Below the pieces are notes generated by a model. That model worked only from the letters and a program-made list of their open reading frames with translations, searched no databases and was not told the origin of the DNA. From Centrapalus pauciflorus (taxonomy: Eukaryota; Streptophyta; Magnoliopsida; Asterales; Asteraceae): a stretch of 64,000 nt of DNA. The position numbers and the translations under genes are program-made. The stretch lies in contig JAANYP010006978.1 in the NCBI GenBank assembly GCA_020465985.1, forward strand, positions 425,809 to 489,808, written 5' to 3'. Positions 59,895-64,000 of the stretch are shown here, piece after piece; within the stretch, counting starts at the first letter, position 1; the number at the start of each line of letters is the position of its first letter.

Positions 59895-61349
59895 ATGTTG
59901 GGTAATTCATCTTCCCAATCTCATCATCATCATCAAGACGACGACGGAAACCAACATTTACAACTAGATCCACCACCACCACCACCACCACCGCCTCCAC
60001 CGCCACCATTCCACTACCACCCACTCATCCAACACCAGTATCAGCATCAAGACCTTGAGGTCGTCAATAGCAGCCACACACCACCGTCTATCCACATGCG
60101 CCAACTCCTCCTTACCTCTGCACAGCTCATCTCCCGCTCGGATCTCTCCGCCGCCCACCGCCTCATCAGTATCCTCTCCTCCAACTCATCTCCCTACGGT
60201 GATTCATCTGATCGATTGGTTCACTCTTTCACCAAAGCCCTCTCCCTCCGCCTCCACACCCCACCACCTCTTCCTGTCTTCCCGCCCAATATCAACCCAT
60301 CACCACCACTACCACCCCCAACCACCGCTACTAATAGCTTCGTCCTCACTCAACGTTGCAGTACATCAAATTACAATGATCAATATGGTGACGCAATCCT
60401 TCAATCATCGTATTTGTCCCTCAATCAAGTAACTCCATTCATTAGATTTAGTCAGCTCACAGCTAATCAAGCAATTTTGGAAGCCATTGATCAATCTCAT
60501 CAACATCAACATCTACATCATCAACGTCAGCCTTCCATCAGTACTCCCGATCCTCAAAACATTCACATACTTGATTTCGACATCATGCACGGTGTTCAGT
60601 GGCCGCCTCTAATGCAAGCCATCGCTGACCGGTATCCACCTCCAACCCTCCGCATTACCGCCACCGGTACAAACCTTAACCTCCTCCGTCGAACCGGTGA
60701 CCGCCTCTCCAAGTTCGCCCATTCCCTTGGACTCAGGTTCCGATTCTACCCGCTCCTACTCCCGCACACCAACAACGAAAGCGTTGACGACCTCATCGAC
60801 CACCTGTCCGCCGTCCTCCTCCTCCCTAACGAAATGCTAGCCGTGAATTGCGTCCTCTACCTCCATCGGCTGTTAAAAAACCGAGAGAAAGTCTGCTTGT
60901 TACTCAGAAAGATCAAAGCCATGAACCCTAGAGTGGTTACGCTGGCAGAAAGAGAAGCCAACCATAACCACCCGATATTCCTGTCAAGATTTACAGAAGC
61001 AATGAACTATTACACGGCTGTGTTCGAGTCGCTGGAGGCAACACTGCCGCCAAACAGTCGGGAGAGAATTGAGGTGGAGCAAGTATGGTTCGGGAGAGAA
61101 ATCACAGATATCGTGGCAGCAGAAGGAGAGAACAGGAAAGAGAGACATGAACGATACCGATCATGGGAGGTGATGATGAGAAGTGCAGGATTCCGTAATG
61201 TTGCTCTCAGCCCTTATGCGCTTTCACAGGCGAAGCTACTGTTGAGACTTCATTATCCATCTGAAGGTTATAATCTTGAGGTTATCAACGACTCTTTCTT
61301 CTTAGGTTGGCAAAATCAACCTCTTTTCTCTGTTTCTTCTTGGCATTAA
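59895..61349 (+). CDS. LAS: GRAS transcription factor, LATERAL SUPPRESSOR / SCARECROW-LIKE 18 type
   Basis: Single-exon gene, 484 residues, similar to the roughly 445 of Arabidopsis LAS. The N terminus is disordered with a His run (10-13) and a long Pro run (26-38) from a CCA/CCG repeat. The GRAS domain starts about residue 68: leucine heptad region I (MRQLLLTSAQLISRSDLSAA, then RLVHSFTKALSLRL), PFIRFSQLTANQAILEA, VHIID motif as IHILDFDIMHGVQWPPLM (223-240), LRITATGT with RRTGDRLSKFAHSLGLRF, PFYRE region with VTLAEREANHNHP (348-360) and LEATLPPNSRERIEVEQVWF, and SAW region ending LLLRLHYPSEGYNLEV and GWQNQPLFSVSSW. The VHIID, SLEATLPPNSRER and C-terminal spelling point to LAS rather than other GRAS branches. 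LAS acts in the nucleus at organ boundaries to permit axillary meristem formation. No frame damage was seen. Confidence 0.94.
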   Translation: MLGNSSSQSHHHHQDDDGNQHLQLDPPPPPPPPPPPPPFHYHPLIQHQYQHQDLEVVNSSHTPPSIHMRQLLLTSAQLISRSDLSAAHRLISILSSNSSPYGDSSDRLVHSFTKALSLRLHTPPPLPVFPPNINPSPPLPPPTTATNSFVLTQRCSTSNYNDQYGDAILQSSYLSLNQVTPFIRFSQLTANQAILEAIDQSHQHQHLHHQRQPSISTPDPQNIHILDFDIMHGVQWPPLMQAIADRYPPPTLRITATGTNLNLLRRTGDRLSKFAHSLGLRFRFYPLLLPHTNNESVDDLIDHLSAVLLLPNEMLAVNCVLYLHRLLKNREKVCLLLRKIKAMNPRVVTLAEREANHNHPIFLSRFTEAMNYYTAVFESLEATLPPNSRERIEVEQVWFGREITDIVAAEGENRKERHERYRSWEVMMRSAGFRNVALSPYALSQAKLLLRLHYPSEGYNLEVINDSFFLGWQNQPLFSVSSWH

Positions 61350-61556
61350 ATAGTTAATCAATATTAGATCATCGAGTTAATTATATAATTAATAAACATC
61401 CATCATATACATATATATGTGTATACTAATTAGTCGTCTTTTGATCAAGAACTGCATTACCCACCTAGTTTTCGATATTATAATATATGTGGAACCAAGA
61501 CTGGAAGTAGCTAGCTAGAAACCCTAATTAACAAAACATGCATCAAGAAAGCCCGG

Positions 61557-61678
<122 letters not shown>

Positions 61679-61679
61679 T

Positions 61680-62060
61680 TTAGGTTCAAGTGAGTACCAC
61701 CTCTAATGCAGCGCACCAGAAGGTACCTCCTTAAAAGTAATTTTTTTGAAATTTTTTTTCATGAACATGTTGTAATTAACATTACACAGATCATATGTGA
61801 ATTTCACGCAAATCCGAACACTCTAAGTGGATGAAAACACGAATCACATAAATGCACGTTCACATGTCTTCAAAATTATGTAAGTGTGCGTTCACATCAT
61901 TTTTTAGGAGCTAGGAGATGTGAATGAATGTGAAATTTACATATGATCTTCATAATGTTAATTAAAACATGTTTATGAAAAAAAAATTTAAAAAAGTTTT
62001 TTTAAACGTGGTACCTTCTGGTGCGCTGCATAACGGTGGTACTCTCTCGAACCATATTCT
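61680..62060 (+). mobile_element. TA-anchored inverted-repeat element, family B, copy 2
   Basis: Starts AGGTTCAAGTGAGTACCACC and ends GGTACTCTCTCGAACC, nearly identical through most of its length to the copy at 13183-13560, in the same orientation. Bounded by (TA)n on both sides. Confidence 0.8.
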
Positions 62061-62061
62061 A

Positions 62062-62065
<4 letters not shown>

Positions 62066-62107
<42 letters not shown>
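62066..62107. repeat. (TA)n microsatellite between elements B and C
   Basis: Short TA tract shared as boundary by two different elements. Confidence 0.95.
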
Positions 62108-62111
<4 letters not shown>

Positions 62112-62530
62112 CAGGTTCATCAGCGTACCTATGAGATTCCAGCGTACCCAGCGTACCCTAATGTGAATGATCATTCACATAAATTTTTATTGAATAGACA
62201 TGTATAAGACAACATTATAAGACTTTTTTTCAAAAGGAGCAACATCATAAAACTTATGAATGGTAAAAAAAGATCATGTGAATGGTCATTCACACCATTC
62301 ACATAGTGTGAAATGACCATTCACATGGATGGCCATTCACATAAATATGCATTGAGCATTCACATAATTTTTAAGGACACAGAAAGTGTGAATGTATGTG
62401 AAATTCATATATCATGTGTATAACATTAATTTAAACATGATTATGAGAAAAAAAAAAATTAAAAAAAAGTTTTTTAAGGTTGGTACCTTCGGGTGCACTT
62501 GATTTCGAGAGGTACCTTTTTGAACCTGAA

Positions 62531-62533
<3 letters not shown>
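62108..62533 (+). mobile_element. TA-anchored inverted-repeat element, family C, copy 3
   Basis: Left AATCAGGTTCATCAGCGTACC and right GAGGTACCTTTTTGAACCTG with ATTC are inverse-like. The interior has several GTGAATGATCATTCAC and CCATTCACAT palindromic strings. Bounded by (TA)n on both sides. It is the most complete copy of the family seen also at 9955-10315 and 42075-42307. Confidence 0.7.

Positions 62534-62578
<45 letters not shown>
62534..62578. repeat. (TA)n microsatellite
   Basis: TA tract on the right side of family C copy 3. Confidence 0.95.
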
Positions 62579-62579
<1 letters not shown>

Positions 62580-62581
<2 letters not shown>

Positions 62582-64000
62582 GATGGATGGATCATGGATT
62601 CATGGCTGGCATAGCTGCATGATGATGGAAGTGGAACTGGAACTGGAACTGGAATTGATTGTATTAAAGATGGATGGATCTCAGATGAAGAATTAAGATG
62701 GATCGAGTAGCTTAGTGTGTACTGTACGTACGTACGTGTTTGGAATTGAACAATACTCAACACGGGCGGGGGGAAGAGGGAAGCTAGCTTAAATAATTGA
62801 AGTGCAGTATAATAGGTAGATTCTGTAAACCTAATCCACTTATAATATTTTCTATTTTTTTATTTAATTTTTAACAAATTAAGGCAACGAATCATGAATT
62901 GCTTTTTGAGGAGCTAGGAAAGTGAACATACATTAATTAATGAAATAATATCATTTGTTGATGTTGGAGTATATTCGATCAATTCCTAGTCTAAATTTTA
63001 TGTTATCGATCATATCCCACCATCTTGGTGATATTAATATTTTTGTCATTTATATTTTTTTTTCTTTCTTTCTTATAATTAAGTGGTACTTCTAATTAGT
63101 AGGTTAATTAATTCGTCTAATTTAATTTTATCCCAAATTATATTTAATTCTAATAATGCTTATCCACCACAGCTAGCTAGCGTCCCTCGATCTTAAATAT
63201 ATTGCTACCTTTACATTAATATTTTTACCAACTATATATATAGTTCTTAATTAATTAATTTGTATATCCGCATCCATTTTCATGATATGATAAACTACGT
63301 ACCACTTAATTCCCTAGCTAGCCACGTAGCTGATCGAGGAAGAGGATCGATCGCTCAATCGGAGGTTAGTTAGATTTCATGCTATAGCTAGCTTGACTCA
63401 AATGTTATGCTTAATTAAATACATTACCATATTTGCAAAAAATTGTGAGGGTGTGCTGTGTGCATTATTTGATTTTATTTATTTTTATAATTAAAGCTTT
63501 CCAATTGATTGTTCGAATAGATCGATTTATCATAGTAATTAAATTAGCTCCAAAATTATAATTGTAAATGATTATAATATAATAAATGTTAATTGATTAT
63601 ATGCATATTAATTCTTAATAGCTTAAATAAGTGTTAATTTGTTTTAATTTTTAGTTTAATTGTTAATACTTGTGAGAAATGTAATAAATGTTGAATCAAA
63701 ATAATATATATGTCGAATTGGCGTGTTATTCCGTAATTCAACAAAATTAATGTCAAACCAAAGACAAAAGAAAATCATTTTGTGTTTGATTCAACACGAA
63801 TCATGAAATAACATGTTGACATATATGTTAGTTTGATTCAACATTTCTCAAATTAATATGATTGATTTTTCACAAGATCCTAATCCTATTTGTGTGTGTT
63901 TACGACAAATATACTTTGGATTCATTGAATGACAATATGGCATATCGAAATGCTATTTCCATTCTAACGTTTTATTAAAATTCTTATCTCTCTTATGGAC
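62580..64000. other. Gene-free AT-rich end of window
   Basis: A short GGAACT hexamer repeat lies at 62631-62654. The rest is AT-rich without recognisable genes; it could hold regulatory sequence of LAS or of a gene beyond the window. Confidence 0.45.

Noticed and set aside
60055..60432. Overlapping 125-codon plus-strand frame inside the GRAS gene, and a minus-strand frame at 59964-60158
   Set aside because: Shadows of the LAS coding sequence; the GRAS frame has full domain support.

Overview
The window looks like nuclear DNA of a eudicot plant: AT-rich, intron-containing genes, long (TA)n, (CT)n and (ATA)n microsatellites, and dense non-autonomous transposons. A motif of the type AACTCGGCGAGTT inside a retrotransposon-like stretch (32.7 kb) and the overall protein similarity suggest Asteraceae, perhaps lettuce. 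That placement is inference, not proven here. No operons, CRISPR arrays or bacterial features are present.

Five protein genes can be assembled by hand with consistent splice phases. (1) The 3' part of a METTL25/RRNAD1-like methyltransferase gene (79-7236, +); its last exon lies 5 kb away, behind an intron carrying transposon debris. (2) A NAC1-type NAC transcription factor (10772-18273, +; three exons, 347 aa) with a miR164-type target site. (3) psbR, the 10-kDa photosystem II protein (28363-27440, -; five exons, 142 aa). (4) A membrane-anchored DnaJ/Jiv90 protein (36615-41188, +; nine coding exons, 555 aa). (5) A single-exon GRAS gene closely matching LATERAL SUPPRESSOR/SCL18 (59895-61349, +; 484 aa). 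They are ordinary plant nuclear genes and do not form a cluster with one function, although the NAC and GRAS genes both belong to developmental regulator families.

Transposons fill the space between and inside these genes. Two degraded Ty3/gypsy elements are recognisable (3.56-4.92 kb, minus; 25.6-27.1 kb, plus, with polypurine tract and a 185-bp LTR). Small DNA elements with visible target-site duplications (TSDs) include a Mutator-like MITE (9-bp TSD), a near-perfect hairpin of the same type, two Tourist-like elements (TTA/TAA TSD) and two hAT elements (8-bp TSD), one nested in another element. Two Helitron-like termini, a tRNA-derived SINE candidate and a long-TIR MULE-like element were also seen.

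The most unusual part is 42-54 kb. A 4.9-kb non-coding element (42884-47762) has inverted arms of about 300 bp and sits between (TA)n tracts. Its interior is a minisatellite of 21-bp units, each with the palindrome TCTACGTAGA, organised into about 1.6-kb higher-order repeats. Next to it is another TA-anchored element (47.8-48.8 kb), then four tandem copies of a roughly 1.05-kb segment (49955-54176) whose junctions share ACCGAA. Across the window at least six inverted-repeat families sit directly against (TA)n tracts, suggesting that (TA)n is a preferred landing site.
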